The translations under genes were made by a program, and so were the position numbers. From RUG12783 sp946409545 (GTDB lineage: Bacteria > Bacillota_I > Bacilli_A > RF39 > UBA660), in assembly GCA_946409545.1 (NCBI GenBank), contig CAMJWT010000003.1, positions 1 through 64,000 on the forward strand: 64,000 bases of DNA, written 5' to 3'. Positions 32,951 to 42,336 of this stretch are shown here, piece after piece; the first letter of the stretch is position 1; each line of letters begins with the position of its first letter. Under the pieces are notes generated by a model. It did not search any database and was not told the DNA's origin. It worked only from the letters and a program-made list of their open reading frames with translations.

Positions 32951-34114
32951 ATGAAAATAAAAACCAAAGATTTATCGTTATTTATATCGTTTATCATTAT
33001 TAATATTTTATTACCATTTCCTTTGCAAATGTTAAATGTAAATTCTGAAAGTGTTTTTTGGTTTATTGTTGTAGCTGTTCTTGCAATAGCAGATGTTACA
33101 ATTTATTGCTTTATGTTATCTCTTGATACCAAACTTGTTCCTCTTGTTTCGTTGTTTCCTATCTTAGTTATTATTATTTGTTATTTATTAGGATATAACG
33201 AAGTAGGTGGCATGATTATTCTTTTATCATTTACAAATTTGATTTTCTTTTTAGTACGTATTAAAGAATACTATCATATTTTCTTCACTGAAGGATATGT
33301 TACTGAAAGAGAAAAAAGAGATTTAGAGAAAGCTAAAGAGAAAGAAAATAATAAATCTTATAAAATAGATAATCATCAAAATGAATTTAGTTTTAATAGT
33401 AGTAATAATATTGAAGAAGAAACTAAATCATCTAAATTAAGTAGTGAAGAGAAGGGTGAAAAAAGAATAATGCTAGGTGATATTCCTTGTACTATTTATT
33501 ATCCTTTAAGACTTAATAAACCTTTAAAACAACTAATAACAATTGGTGATTTTGATAATATTGATACTGGCGAAGAAAAGAATATTTATGATATTTGTAC
33601 TGATTTTATTGGTGATGATGATACCGCTTCTTATGAATTTTCCATATTCGAAAATCATGTTTTTGTTGATAAATTTAGTATTGATGATAATTGGTACTTT
33701 GATATTAATGATTTAGAAAGTGTTACTGTTGAAAGTGAATATGAAGAATTTTGTATGCAAATTTTTATTCTAAAATTTAAAGACGGTACAGAAGAAACAT
33801 TTGGAAGTTTTGATCTTGAAGATGATATATCTAATTTTATAAGTATAGTTAAAAGTATTAATCCAAATGTTAAATTCTATAACAAAGATTTATTTGATTC
33901 AGGAACTAGTTATAAAATTGAAAATAATATTTTAAAAATCAATCTCATAAAAAGAAGAGAAGATGATGATGTTGATCCAATCGATGTTAATCTATTAGAT
34001 GTTAAGAAAATGATTATTAATGGTAGAGATGTAATATTAACAATGAATAATGATAACATCTGTGAACTTAAAGATGTTGATCGAGATACAATATCTATTT
34101 TAAGAAATAAATAA
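32951..34114 (+). CDS. Membrane protein with large cytosolic domain
   Basis: 387 aa, no known family. About four membrane helices within residues 8-108, a charged Lys/Glu/Asn linker (about 120-165), then an acidic beta-rich soluble domain with repeated Phe/Asp/Glu motifs ('GDFDNIDTGEE', 'YFDINDLESVTVESEYEEF') that could adopt a PH-like fold. It is the last gene of the 31282 operon, so it may anchor or export its neighbours. This is an inference from position only. Confidence 0.6.
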   Translation: MKIKTKDLSLFISFIIINILLPFPLQMLNVNSESVFWFIVVAVLAIADVTIYCFMLSLDTKLVPLVSLFPILVIIICYLLGYNEVGGMIILLSFTNLIFFLVRIKEYYHIFFTEGYVTEREKRDLEKAKEKENNKSYKIDNHQNEFSFNSSNNIEEETKSSKLSSEEKGEKRIMLGDIPCTIYYPLRLNKPLKQLITIGDFDNIDTGEEKNIYDICTDFIGDDDTASYEFSIFENHVFVDKFSIDDNWYFDINDLESVTVESEYEEFCMQIFILKFKDGTEETFGSFDLEDDISNFISIVKSINPNVKFYNKDLFDSGTSYKIENNILKINLIKRREDDDVDPIDVNLLDVKKMIINGRDVILTMNNDNICELKDVDRDTISILRNK

Positions 34115-34142
34115 AAAGTATACCTTAATTGGTATACTTTTT
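34113..34142. terminator. Bidirectional terminator between convergent genes
   Basis: AAAAAGTATACC (34113-34124), loop TTAATT, GGTATACTTTTT (34131-34142). T runs on both strands serve the plus-strand operon and the minus-strand gene. Confidence 0.9.
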
Positions 34143-35243
34143 TAATTCTTTTTTTCTTATATAATAATCGTATAAATACATTATTGATTTAACAACAATA
34201 ATAATTGGTATAAAGTATTTAATAATACCCATAGTTCCCATAACTATTTCAATAAAGATCATCATTAAGACAAATATTTCTAATAGATGATATTTACTTC
34301 CTTCTTTTTGATTATCAAATATTTTAAATTCAATTATTACGATAAAGACATATGGTATTACAAAGAAAACAATGTATAAAAGAGTTTTTACAATACCATC
34401 TACTTTAAAACTATTTAAGATATATGTCATTAAAAAGATATATGGTATGAGCATTAAATTTAATATTAATAGATACATAAATAAATTATTATTTTTAGCT
34501 CGTATTAATACTTCACTCATTGTAAGTTTTTCAATTGTTTTAATACTTTCGATATTAATGATATTATCTTCATCAACTAATTTCGTATCACAATATTCAC
34601 AGTAAGTTTTATCTTTATCTACAGGAGAACCACAGTTAGGACATTCTTTTTCATGTTTAAATATTTTTTTATTAAAGATTACTTTTTTAACATATAATTT
34701 TTTCTTTTTATCCTCTTTACCTAATATATAGAATACCACTAAATATCTTTCAAAATCATCATTCTTTTCTACATCAAAGATATCAGAATAAATAATTTTA
34801 GAATTATTAATTGGTTCATTATTAATGATTTTTTTATTATATTTTTTAAGTATCGCTTCATCTTGTTTTAGTAAATCATTATTAAAGTGATAGTAAAGAT
34901 ATTTGAATCTACCTAATAATTCTTTATTTTCTATTTTATTTTTTGGAATATAATTATTAATAAATTGTTTTATTATTCTTCTTTGAATTAAAGTTTTTAA
35001 GATAAAATAAAGTATCAATATGTATGAAATAATCGTTATAATAAAGATTAATAATCCTTCAATTGTGAAATGATCAATAAAATTTTCATAAATAATTTTC
35101 CAAACCATTCTTTGAATAATAATAAAAGAAATTATTTGGAAGAAAGATAAGACTTTACTTATAATTCGATTATTAAATAATATATTTGTTAATATGATAT
35201 TAATAGCAATTAAAACAATAATTAGTAATAAAATATACCACAT
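34125..35243 (-). CDS. Multi-pass membrane protein with zinc ribbon
   Basis: 372 aa. Three N-terminal membrane helices (within about 1-90), a charged soluble part, a zinc ribbon (CPNC and CEYC, about 200-220) and four more membrane helices at the C-terminus. The ribbon context ('CPNCGSPVDKDKTYCEYCDTKL') matches that of the 26600 and 38007 proteins, but the Tim44-like part is not clear here. The start overlaps the ribosome-site region of the upstream minus-strand gene (1-bp gap), so the two are coupled. Function unknown. Confidence 0.65.
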   Translation of the reverse strand: MWYILLLIIVLIAINIILTNILFNNRIISKVLSFFQIISFIIIQRMVWKIIYENFIDHFTIEGLLIFIITIISYILILYFILKTLIQRRIIKQFINNYIPKNKIENKELLGRFKYLYYHFNNDLLKQDEAILKKYNKKIINNEPINNSKIIYSDIFDVEKNDDFERYLVVFYILGKEDKKKKLYVKKVIFNKKIFKHEKECPNCGSPVDKDKTYCEYCDTKLVDEDNIINIESIKTIEKLTMSEVLIRAKNNNLFMYLLILNLMLIPYIFLMTYILNSFKVDGIVKTLLYIVFFVIPYVFIVIIEFKIFDNQKEGSKYHLLEIFVLMMIFIEIVMGTMGIIKYFIPIIIVVKSIMYLYDYYIRKKELKKYTN

Positions 35244-35244
35244 A

Positions 35245-36000
35245 TTAACACCACCTATCTATTTCTTTTAAGATATCGATTTGTTCTATCTTAAATTTAT
35301 GTTCTTTGTATTTAAGAAGAGTTCCACAAGAAGGACATTTATATGAATTTTTTAAAACGGAACCACAATTTTTACAATTTTTTTCGTTAATAATAGGTTG
35401 ATATGAATATATAATTTTATAACAAATCATTTTTCGATTATTTAGTTTAAAGTTTTTAAAATAATTTATTCCGTGTAATACATTTATTTCAAATTCTAAA
35501 TTTATAATACCTTTTTTATCTATTATATTAGTTAAATTAAAATTTAAGATTTGATATTTTTCACTTAATTTTTTATTTTTATATAAATCAAAGTTTTCCA
35601 TATATAATTCATATCCTTTATTGGATAGTAATCTTTTCATACCGGAATCGTCATCATAGTATAAATATTTAATAAAATCCTTGAAGTAAGATGTTGCTTC
35701 TTCATATGTTTTTTCTTCATTTAAACCATATTTTGTTATTTCTTCATTTTCAATTTTTTTATTTATTTTAGTTAAATAAATTCTAATTTCTGTTATTAAA
35801 GTAGTTAAAACAAGGATAATAGGAACAATAACAATTAGAATTGCAAAAACAAATTCAATGTTTTCACTTAGATTAGAATTTAATAAATTACTATCAATCG
35901 ATCCTGTTGCAAACATTGATGCTAAAAAGAAAGAAAAAATAAAAAATATCGATATAATAAATGCTAATATACATCGAAATAATGTTTTAATAACTATCAT
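35245..36000 (-). CDS. Tim44-like membrane protein with zinc ribbon
   Basis: 251 aa. Two N-terminal membrane helices (about 8-35 and 48-75), then a Tim44-like alpha/beta domain ('YFKDFIKYLYYDDDSGMKRLLSNKGYELY' region) and a C-terminal zinc ribbon (CKNC, CPSC). The organisation parallels the C-terminal halves of the 26600 and 38007 proteins. The start is set by GGTGAT on the minus strand. It is transcribed away from the FAD-dependent dehydrogenase gene. Confidence 0.65.
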   Translation of the reverse strand: MIVIKTLFRCILAFIISIFFIFSFFLASMFATGSIDSNLLNSNLSENIEFVFAILIVIVPIILVLTTLITEIRIYLTKINKKIENEEITKYGLNEEKTYEEATSYFKDFIKYLYYDDDSGMKRLLSNKGYELYMENFDLYKNKKLSEKYQILNFNLTNIIDKKGIINLEFEINVLHGINYFKNFKLNNRKMICYKIIYSYQPIINEKNCKNCGSVLKNSYKCPSCGTLLKYKEHKFKIEQIDILKEIDRWC

Positions 36001-36105
36001 ATTATCACCAAGTTTATTATATCATAGATATTTTGTAATAATTAGTATAAAAGATATAAGTTTTATATATTTTATGATATACTTATTAAGTTGGAGGAGT
36101 CGTTT

Positions 36106-37494
36106 ATGTATGATGTTGTAATTGTAGGAGCAGGACCAGCGGGTTTGTTTGCTGCTTATGAATTAATAACAAAGAAAGAAGGAATAAAAGTATTACTTGT
36201 TGATCAAGGACGTTTTGCGGAAACAAGAGTTTGTCCTATGAATAAGTTTGGTACTAAGTGTAAGAATTGTAATCCTTGCCAAATTCTTTCTGGTTATGGG
36301 GGAGCAGGAACTTTCTCTGATGGAAAACTTAATTATGTTCCAAAATTAGGTAAGAGTGATTTATATAAGTATATGTCTTCTGATGAAGCAGAAAAACTTT
36401 TAGAAGATACTGAAGAAATATTTAACTTCTTTGGTATGGATAGTGATGTATATCCAACTAATATGGAAGAAGCTCTTCGTATTAAAAAACAAGTTGCAGT
36501 AACTGGGGCTAAATTATTAATTATTAAACAAAAGCATTTAGGAAGTGATAACTTACCAGGTTATATTGAAGCATTTACAAAATACTTGCAAGAACATGGT
36601 GTAACACTACTTGATAGATGTGAAGTCCTTGATGTTATTGATAATAAAAAGAATATGATAGTAACATGCAAAAAGGGAAGAGAAACAATTGAATATAAAG
36701 GTAAATATGTTATTGTAGCTCCAGGAAGAACGGGTGCTAAATGGATTCAAAAATTAGCGGATGAATATAATATTCCATATTTATCTCAAAGTATTGAAAT
36801 TGGTGTTCGTGTTGAAGTACGTAAAGAGTTAATGGAAGACTTATGTAGTGTTATTTATGATCCATCAATCTTTATTAAAACAAAGACATATGGGGACGAA
36901 ATAAGAACCTTCTGTACGAATCCAGGTGGTTATGTAACAAAAGAAAATTATTATGGATATATTTGTGTTAATGGTCATGCCTTAAAAAGTGTTAAATCAA
37001 ATAATAGTAACTTTGCGTTCATATCAAAAGTTAATTTAACAGATCCAGTTACTAATACAAGAGAATATGGTGAATGTATTGCAAAGATTGCAAACTGTTT
37101 AGGAGACTCAAAACCAATATTACAAACTTTAGGTGATTTAAAGAAATTTAGACGTACAAGAGATAGTCGTCTTGATAAATTATTTATTACACCAACTCTT
37201 AAAGATGTTGTTCCCGGTGATTTATCACTTGTTATGCCACATCGTATTATTACAAATATTTTAGATGGACTAGAAGCTCTTGATAAGATTATCCCTGGTG
37301 TTAATAATGATGAAACCCTTCTTTATGGACCAGAGATTAAATTCTTCTCAAATGAGATTGAAACAGATAATAAATTTAAAGCTAATGATCATAATATATA
37401 TTTTATTGGTGATGGAGCAGGTAAAGCTGGTAATATCGTAATCGCAGCAGCAACTGGTCTTGTATCAGCAAGAGATATAATTGATAGGTTGTAA
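36106..37494 (+). CDS. NAD(P)/FAD-dependent oxidoreductase (COG2509 type)
   Basis: About 462 aa. N-terminal FAD-binding 'VVIVGAGPAGLFAAYEL' and C-terminal 'YFIGDGAGKAGNIVIAAATG' show a glutathione-reductase-like flavoprotein. A Cys cluster ('RVCPMNKFGTKCKNCNPC', about 42-60) and 'GYGGAGTFSDGKLN' are characteristic of the COG2509 family. The reaction in these bacteria is not established. TTG 36091 is in frame, but GGAGGAG at 36093-36099 fits ATG 36106. The following small coiled-coil gene starts 1 bp after its stop. Confidence 0.85.
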   Translation: MYDVVIVGAGPAGLFAAYELITKKEGIKVLLVDQGRFAETRVCPMNKFGTKCKNCNPCQILSGYGGAGTFSDGKLNYVPKLGKSDLYKYMSSDEAEKLLEDTEEIFNFFGMDSDVYPTNMEEALRIKKQVAVTGAKLLIIKQKHLGSDNLPGYIEAFTKYLQEHGVTLLDRCEVLDVIDNKKNMIVTCKKGRETIEYKGKYVIVAPGRTGAKWIQKLADEYNIPYLSQSIEIGVRVEVRKELMEDLCSVIYDPSIFIKTKTYGDEIRTFCTNPGGYVTKENYYGYICVNGHALKSVKSNNSNFAFISKVNLTDPVTNTREYGECIAKIANCLGDSKPILQTLGDLKKFRRTRDSRLDKLFITPTLKDVVPGDLSLVMPHRIITNILDGLEALDKIIPGVNNDETLLYGPEIKFFSNEIETDNKFKANDHNIYFIGDGAGKAGNIVIAAATGLVSARDIIDRL

Positions 37495-37495
37495 A

Positions 37496-37924
37496 ATGAT
37501 TAATTTAGTAAAAAGAGTTGAAGAACTTCAAGATATGATTCATGAAAATCTTCATGAATATCCATTGTTTCAAGAAATGTTAGATGAAATCTATGATAAA
37601 AAGTTTCCAGAAATTGAAAAACTATTAATTAAAAATGAAGAATTTTATATTCGAGAAGCAATTAAAAAATTAGATAAATTAAATGACTATATTGTTAACA
37701 CCAGTAAAGAAATTGATAAACAATATCAAATCTTTGATAAGCAAGCCGAAGAATGGAATAAGTATACTTATATAAATGCTGATCAAGATATTGTTAATCA
37801 AATGAATGAAAGAAGTAGGAAAGCTAATAAATTGATTAATAGTCACAAACTTGAAGATTTACGTGAAGCCAATAGTATCATGAAGGACTTAGTATATAAA
37901 GCTAAATATTTTAACAGTAAATAA
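37496..37924 (+). CDS. Coiled-coil protein, 142 aa
   Basis: A charged, fully helical protein with heptad-like Leu/Ile spacing, no membrane segment and no cysteines. TTG 37481 is in frame inside the upstream gene, but ATG 37496, one base after the upstream stop, is more likely given tight coupling. No family was recognised. Co-transcribed with the FAD-dependent oxidoreductase. Confidence 0.6.
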   Translation: MINLVKRVEELQDMIHENLHEYPLFQEMLDEIYDKKFPEIEKLLIKNEEFYIREAIKKLDKLNDYIVNTSKEIDKQYQIFDKQAEEWNKYTYINADQDIVNQMNERSRKANKLINSHKLEDLREANSIMKDLVYKAKYFNSK

Positions 37925-37953
37925 ACTTTACATTTGTAAAGTTTATTTTTTTT
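37919..37953 (+). terminator. Rho-independent terminator
   Basis: ATAAACTTTA (37921-37930) pairs with TAAAGTTTAT (37937-37946), followed by a run of T. The stop codon is in the stem. Confidence 0.88.
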
Positions 37954-38006
37954 CATAAATATAGATTAGTTACTAATTTTATATTATTCTAATAATAGAG
38001 GGATAT

Positions 38007-38837
38007 ATGAAAAAAGGAATATATATTTTATTAATCGGATTATTAAGTATTATAATATCGGTAGCGTATTCTAGTTTAAATTATAGAGAAACTGTTAGAA
38101 CTCCTGATTCAGGTTGGGACTATGATTATGATAGTGGTTCAAGTTGGGATGATGGTGGCTCAAGTTGGGATAGTTCTAGTTCATCATATGATTCTAATTC
38201 ATCTAATCAATCATCTTTTACAAATACTGAGATAGTGGTCTTTATGATATTAACTATTATTTTCATCATTTTTCTTTCTATAGTAAATGTTGTAGTATCT
38301 AAGTCTAGTAGTTCTTTGAGTGGTAATTCGTTATATGATGGTGAAGAATATGATTATCTTCGTAAAAAACTATTTGAAATTTATAAAGAAGTTCAATATG
38401 CATGGTCAAATTTTGAATATAAAAAATTAAGAAAATTATTATCTGATGAATTATATAATAATTATGTTACATTACTAGAACAATTAAAAGAAAAACAACA
38501 ACAGAATATTATGAGTGATATTGAACTTGTTGATATTGCAATTCAAGATATTAAAGAATTTGATGATTTAGTTCAATATGATATTCAATTAATTGTTAAT
38601 CAGGTAGATTATGTTATTAATACTAAAAATAATAAAGTAGTGAGAGGTAATGAAGATATAAATGAAGTTCAGTATAAATTAACTTATACAATGTCTAAAA
38701 ACAAAAAAAATACCTGTCCAAACTGTGGAACTAAGTTAGATAGTGTTGCATCACAAATATGCCCTAGCTGTGGTAGTACAGTAGTAAGTGATAAACATGA
38801 TTTAATTTTAGTTAAAAAAGAGATAGTTAGACAATAA
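38007..38837 (+). CDS. Tim44-like membrane protein with zinc ribbon, paralogue of 26600
   Basis: 276 aa. An N-terminal membrane helix (about 5-22), a Ser/Asp/Trp-rich low-complexity stretch (about 34-72, 'SGSSWDDGGSSWDSSSSS'), a second membrane helix (about 77-97), a Tim44-like domain ('LFEIYKEVQYAWSNFEYKKLRKLLSDELY' region) and a zinc ribbon (CPNC, CPSC, about 236-258). The layout and the 'LSDELYNxYVxLL' motif match the 26600 protein closely, so they are paralogues. A single-gene unit with its own terminator. Confidence 0.78.
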   Translation: MKKGIYILLIGLLSIIISVAYSSLNYRETVRTPDSGWDYDYDSGSSWDDGGSSWDSSSSSYDSNSSNQSSFTNTEIVVFMILTIIFIIFLSIVNVVVSKSSSSLSGNSLYDGEEYDYLRKKLFEIYKEVQYAWSNFEYKKLRKLLSDELYNNYVTLLEQLKEKQQQNIMSDIELVDIAIQDIKEFDDLVQYDIQLIVNQVDYVINTKNNKVVRGNEDINEVQYKLTYTMSKNKKNTCPNCGTKLDSVASQICPSCGSTVVSDKHDLILVKKEIVRQ

Positions 38838-38866
38838 AACTTTACTAATGTAAAGTTTTTTTTATT
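38836..38866 (+). terminator. Rho-independent terminator
   Basis: AAAACTTTAC (38836-38845), loop TAAT, GTAAAGTTTT (38850-38859), T run. Confidence 0.9.
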
Positions 38867-38978
38867 ACATTTGTTCACTGTTTATAATGATAGTTTTAGT
38901 AATTATAATAACGAAAAATAATATTTTTAATGATTCATTTAATTCGTAAATAAATGCATATATTAATAATGGTGATAT

Positions 38979-39644
38979 ATGAATAATGAATTAAAGCCTA
39001 GAGATAAATTAATGCTATATGGGCCAAGTAAATTAACAGATAGTGAATTACTAGCAATTATCATTAAAGTTGGTGTTAAATCATCATCCGTTTATGATAT
39101 ATCTAAAAAAGTATTAGATCGTATTGATAAACTAGATAATTTAATTAATGTTAACTTAAGTACTTTTAATAATATAAAAGGATTAGGAATAGTTAAAAAA
39201 ATAGAGTTACTCGCATCTATTGAACTTGGAAGAAGAATATATCTTACAAAGAAAAATCATATTAAGTATTTAACTAGTGATGATATTTATAATGATAATA
39301 AAGATTTATTTTATAATAAAAAACAAGAATTATTTTATTGTTTGTATTTAGATAATAAAAATAATCTTATTGATAAAAAATTATTATTTATGGGTACTAT
39401 TAATAAAAGTATTGTTCATCCAAGAGAGATATTTAAAGAAGCTTATTTACTTTCTGCTTCTAAGTTTATTTGCTTACATAATCATCCAAGTGGAGATGTA
39501 ACTCCTTCCAATGAAGATTATTTATTAACAAAGAGTTTAATTGAAATAAGTATGATACAAGGTATTATCTTTTTAGATCATTTAATTATTTCTAATAATA
39601 AATATTATAGTTTTTATAATGAAAGTAATCTTTTCAATAAATAA
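38979..39644 (+). CDS. radC: RadC family protein (JAB/MPN domain)
   Basis: 221 aa, normal length. The N-terminal helix-hairpin-helix-like part ('KPRDKLMLYGPSKLTDSELLAI') precedes a JAB/MPN metalloprotease-like domain with the metal motif H-x-H-(x)7-D-like 'CLHNHPSGDVTPSNED'. RadC is tied to DNA recombination/repair and competence by distribution, but its reaction is unproven. Ribosome site GGTGAT. Single-gene unit. Confidence 0.92.
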   Translation: MNNELKPRDKLMLYGPSKLTDSELLAIIIKVGVKSSSVYDISKKVLDRIDKLDNLINVNLSTFNNIKGLGIVKKIELLASIELGRRIYLTKKNHIKYLTSDDIYNDNKDLFYNKKQELFYCLYLDNKNNLIDKKLLFMGTINKSIVHPREIFKEAYLLSASKFICLHNHPSGDVTPSNEDYLLTKSLIEISMIQGIIFLDHLIISNNKYYSFYNESNLFNK

Positions 39645-39659
39645 AAAATATTTTATAAT
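39631..39659 (+). promoter_or_regulatory. Promoter of the S66 peptidase gene
   Basis: TTTTCA (39631-39636, at the end of radC), 17-bp spacer, TATAAT (39654-39659). Confidence 0.5.
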
Positions 39660-39676
39660 AAAGATGGGAGGTACTT

Positions 39677-40600
39677 ATGATATATCCAAAGTTTTTAGAA
39701 AAGAATAGTAAGGTTGGTATTACAGCTTTATCATGTGGTTGTAGTGATGCTCTTGATGAAATCGAAAATGCAATTAATGCATACAAGAAAGATTATGAAG
39801 TTATTGTTACAGATGATGTATATGGTGATCATATTGTTAGTGCAGACAAAGAAACGAGAGTAGAAGAATTTAATACCCTTTTAAATCATAATTTATCTTT
39901 AATTAACATTGCTCGAGGGGGAAACTTTCTCTATGAGACTCTTGATGGACTTAAGTTCGATGAAATAAAAGAAAAACCATTATGGTTTATGGGATATTCA
40001 GATGTTACTAGTTTACTTTATATTCTTACAACAAAATATGATATTGCAACAATATATGGTTTTAATGCTAAAACATTTGGTGATTTACCCCTTCTTCCAT
40101 ATCAATTAAATTGTCTTGAAATACTTAAAGGTAATTTAATTAAACAAACTAACTTTCGTAATTTAAATTATTCAATTAATGGTGATTTTGAAAGTTCAGG
40201 AATTATTATTGGTGGATGTATTGAAGTACTTAGAAATATTATTGGAACGAAATATGATAATACCAAGAACTTTATAGAGAAATATAAAGATTATCGTATT
40301 ATTTGGTATTTTGATATCTTTAATACACCTGCAGAAGATTTATATATAACGTTGTTACAATTTAGAGATAGTGATTACTTTAAATATACGGACACTTTTC
40401 TAGTATCAAAAGTATTATTTCCTAATGAAGAAGTTATGACTTATAAAGAAGCTTTTAATAAAGCTTTTCCTGATAAGAATATTATTATGGAATGTGATAT
40501 TGGTCATATTAAACCTGTTCTAACAATTATAAATGGTAGTTATGTAAATATTAAATTTCATGATAAGAATTTAGAAATGACAACAGATCTATTAATATAG
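39677..40600 (+). CDS. LD-carboxypeptidase, family S66 (LdcA/MccF-like)
   Basis: 307 aa. S66 serine peptidase: the nucleophile lies in 'WFMGYSDVTSL', preceded by 'INIARGGNFLYETL', with a C-terminal 'CDIGHIKPVLTI' that carries the catalytic His. LdcA trims L,D-bonds of recycled muropeptides, while MccF cleaves microcin C-type conjugates; the sequence does not decide between them, though most low-GC relatives are annotated as the LdcA/MccF-like group. Ribosome site GGGAGG. Confidence 0.88.
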   Translation: MIYPKFLEKNSKVGITALSCGCSDALDEIENAINAYKKDYEVIVTDDVYGDHIVSADKETRVEEFNTLLNHNLSLINIARGGNFLYETLDGLKFDEIKEKPLWFMGYSDVTSLLYILTTKYDIATIYGFNAKTFGDLPLLPYQLNCLEILKGNLIKQTNFRNLNYSINGDFESSGIIIGGCIEVLRNIIGTKYDNTKNFIEKYKDYRIIWYFDIFNTPAEDLYITLLQFRDSDYFKYTDTFLVSKVLFPNEEVMTYKEAFNKAFPDKNIIMECDIGHIKPVLTIINGSYVNIKFHDKNLEMTTDLLI

Positions 40601-40612
40601 GTCTTTTTCTTT
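40585..40612 (+). terminator. Terminator overlapping the S66 gene end
   Basis: AGATCTAT (40585-40592), loop TAAT, ATAGGTCT (40597-40604), one G-U pair, T-rich tail. Confidence 0.75.
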
Positions 40613-40647
40613 TTAGTTTATTGTTTTATAATAAGATAGGAGGTAAT

Positions 40648-42327
40648 ATGAAGAATAAGAAAAAAAGTAATAATTTAAATCTTCTTATTTTTATTATCAT
40701 TACATTAATGATTTTTATTGGAATATATTTAATTTATGATAATAATTATAATGTTACCTTTACTCTTGATGAAGAAGAGATAAGTATTTTTCAGGGTGAA
40801 AAAATAAATAGTAGTTATAAAGCGTATGATAATAATGGTAATCCTCTTAATGATGTTACTATCGATGATAAAGTTAATTATAATACACCTGGTGAATATG
40901 AAAGATGTTTTACTTTAAAACATGGTTTATATAAAAAAACTTTATGTCAAAAAGTAATTGTTAAAGAAAATAAAGCTCTTAATTATGAAATAAGATTAAA
41001 TGGTGATAGTACAGTATATGTATTAGTTGGTAATACTTATGAAGATTCTGGAGCTTTAGTATATGAAGGAAATAAAGAGATTGCTATTAATATTAATAGA
41101 AGAGGAACTATTGATACAAGTAAGCCTGGAAGTTATGAAATAACATATTATTTTGATATGAATAATACGCATAAAGAAGTAAAAAGAAAAGTTATTGTTT
41201 ATGAATTAAATTATGAAATAACGAAATCAACAGCTAATATCACAAGTAGTGATATTACTATAAAAGTAAATGTAAATAGTGAATATTATAGTTATACCTT
41301 ACTTCCAGATAATTCGAAAAAAGAAGAAAATAGTTTCGAATATAAAGTAACTAGTAATGGAGAATATAAATTTGTTATTTATGATAAATTTGGAAGTTAT
41401 AGGGAAGAAATAATAAAGATTGATAATATTAAAAGAGAATATAAATGTAATGGGGTTATTGATCGTAAGGGTACAACTTTAACGGTTACTGGTGATGGAC
41501 TAAAATATATTAATAAATATAATTATAAGTTAGATAATAAAGATTATGATGGAAAGAGTACTTATAATATTTATAAAATAGTTAATAAAGCAAGTGTTAC
41601 CTTAACTCTTTTAGATAATTCAAGTTTAGATGTAGATTGTAAAATAACAAATAAATTAACTTATAAGTTTAAGTATGATCCTAATAATACAAAACCATAT
41701 ATAAGTTGTAAGACATATACATCACAAGACAAAGCTAAATATGATAAAATATTAAGAGATGCTATTAATGAAGTAGGAATAGGAACAAGAGCAGGTAATG
41801 TTGAAGCTGCAAGATTCCTTCTTGGAGGTCTTGATTATAAAATTAAATATATTGGACCAAAGAAATATGATAATCAATTAGGTTCATATAATAGAGTTGG
41901 CTTAAATATTGGTCAAAGTGAGGGATGGGGATGCTCTAAATCTGGTTGGACGCAAGGACTTGATTGTACAGGTTTTGTTAGTTGGGTCTTTAAACAAAAT
42001 GGATTATCTATTAAAGGTGGAATATATGGTACAGGTAACACTTATAAAACTGCTACCGTTGTAAATAGAATTAAAGCTGGTGATTTAATGCTTACTCCTA
42101 ATAATGGATCTAATCCTAAAAAAACAGGACCATTTATTCATATAGGAATGGTTATTGGGGTAGATAGTAATTATATTTATGTTGCCGAATCAACAACCGG
42201 AACAATAAATGCTTTAGTAGTTACAAGAATGGATAAAAGAAATCTTCCTACTGGTGGTAAATTTTCAACAGTTAGATTATATCCATATGATGGAGAAGGT
42301 AAATATACTGATATGTGGTTAGATTAA
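40648..42327 (+). CDS. Membrane-anchored NlpC/P60 peptidoglycan hydrolase with Ig-like domains
   Basis: About 559 aa. The frame extends to TTG 40621, but AGGAGGT (40638-40644) fits ATG 40648. N-terminal membrane helix (about 10-30), then beta-rich Ig-like domains including a DUF5011-type module (about 110-195, 'NTYEDSGALVYEGNKEI', 'IDTSKPGSYEITYYF'). The C-terminal ~190 residues are an NlpC/P60 domain: catalytic Cys in 'QGLDCTGFVSWVF' (about 440) and His in 'PFIHIGMVIG' (about 497). Such enzymes cut peptidoglycan stem peptides, usually gamma-D-Glu-diaminopimelate. A TATAAT at 40627-40632 may be its -10. Confidence 0.87.
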   Translation: MKNKKKSNNLNLLIFIIITLMIFIGIYLIYDNNYNVTFTLDEEEISIFQGEKINSSYKAYDNNGNPLNDVTIDDKVNYNTPGEYERCFTLKHGLYKKTLCQKVIVKENKALNYEIRLNGDSTVYVLVGNTYEDSGALVYEGNKEIAININRRGTIDTSKPGSYEITYYFDMNNTHKEVKRKVIVYELNYEITKSTANITSSDITIKVNVNSEYYSYTLLPDNSKKEENSFEYKVTSNGEYKFVIYDKFGSYREEIIKIDNIKREYKCNGVIDRKGTTLTVTGDGLKYINKYNYKLDNKDYDGKSTYNIYKIVNKASVTLTLLDNSSLDVDCKITNKLTYKFKYDPNNTKPYISCKTYTSQDKAKYDKILRDAINEVGIGTRAGNVEAARFLLGGLDYKIKYIGPKKYDNQLGSYNRVGLNIGQSEGWGCSKSGWTQGLDCTGFVSWVFKQNGLSIKGGIYGTGNTYKTATVVNRIKAGDLMLTPNNGSNPKKTGPFIHIGMVIGVDSNYIYVAESTTGTINALVVTRMDKRNLPTGGKFSTVRLYPYDGEGKYTDMWLD

Positions 42328-42336
42328 GGAGAGAAT

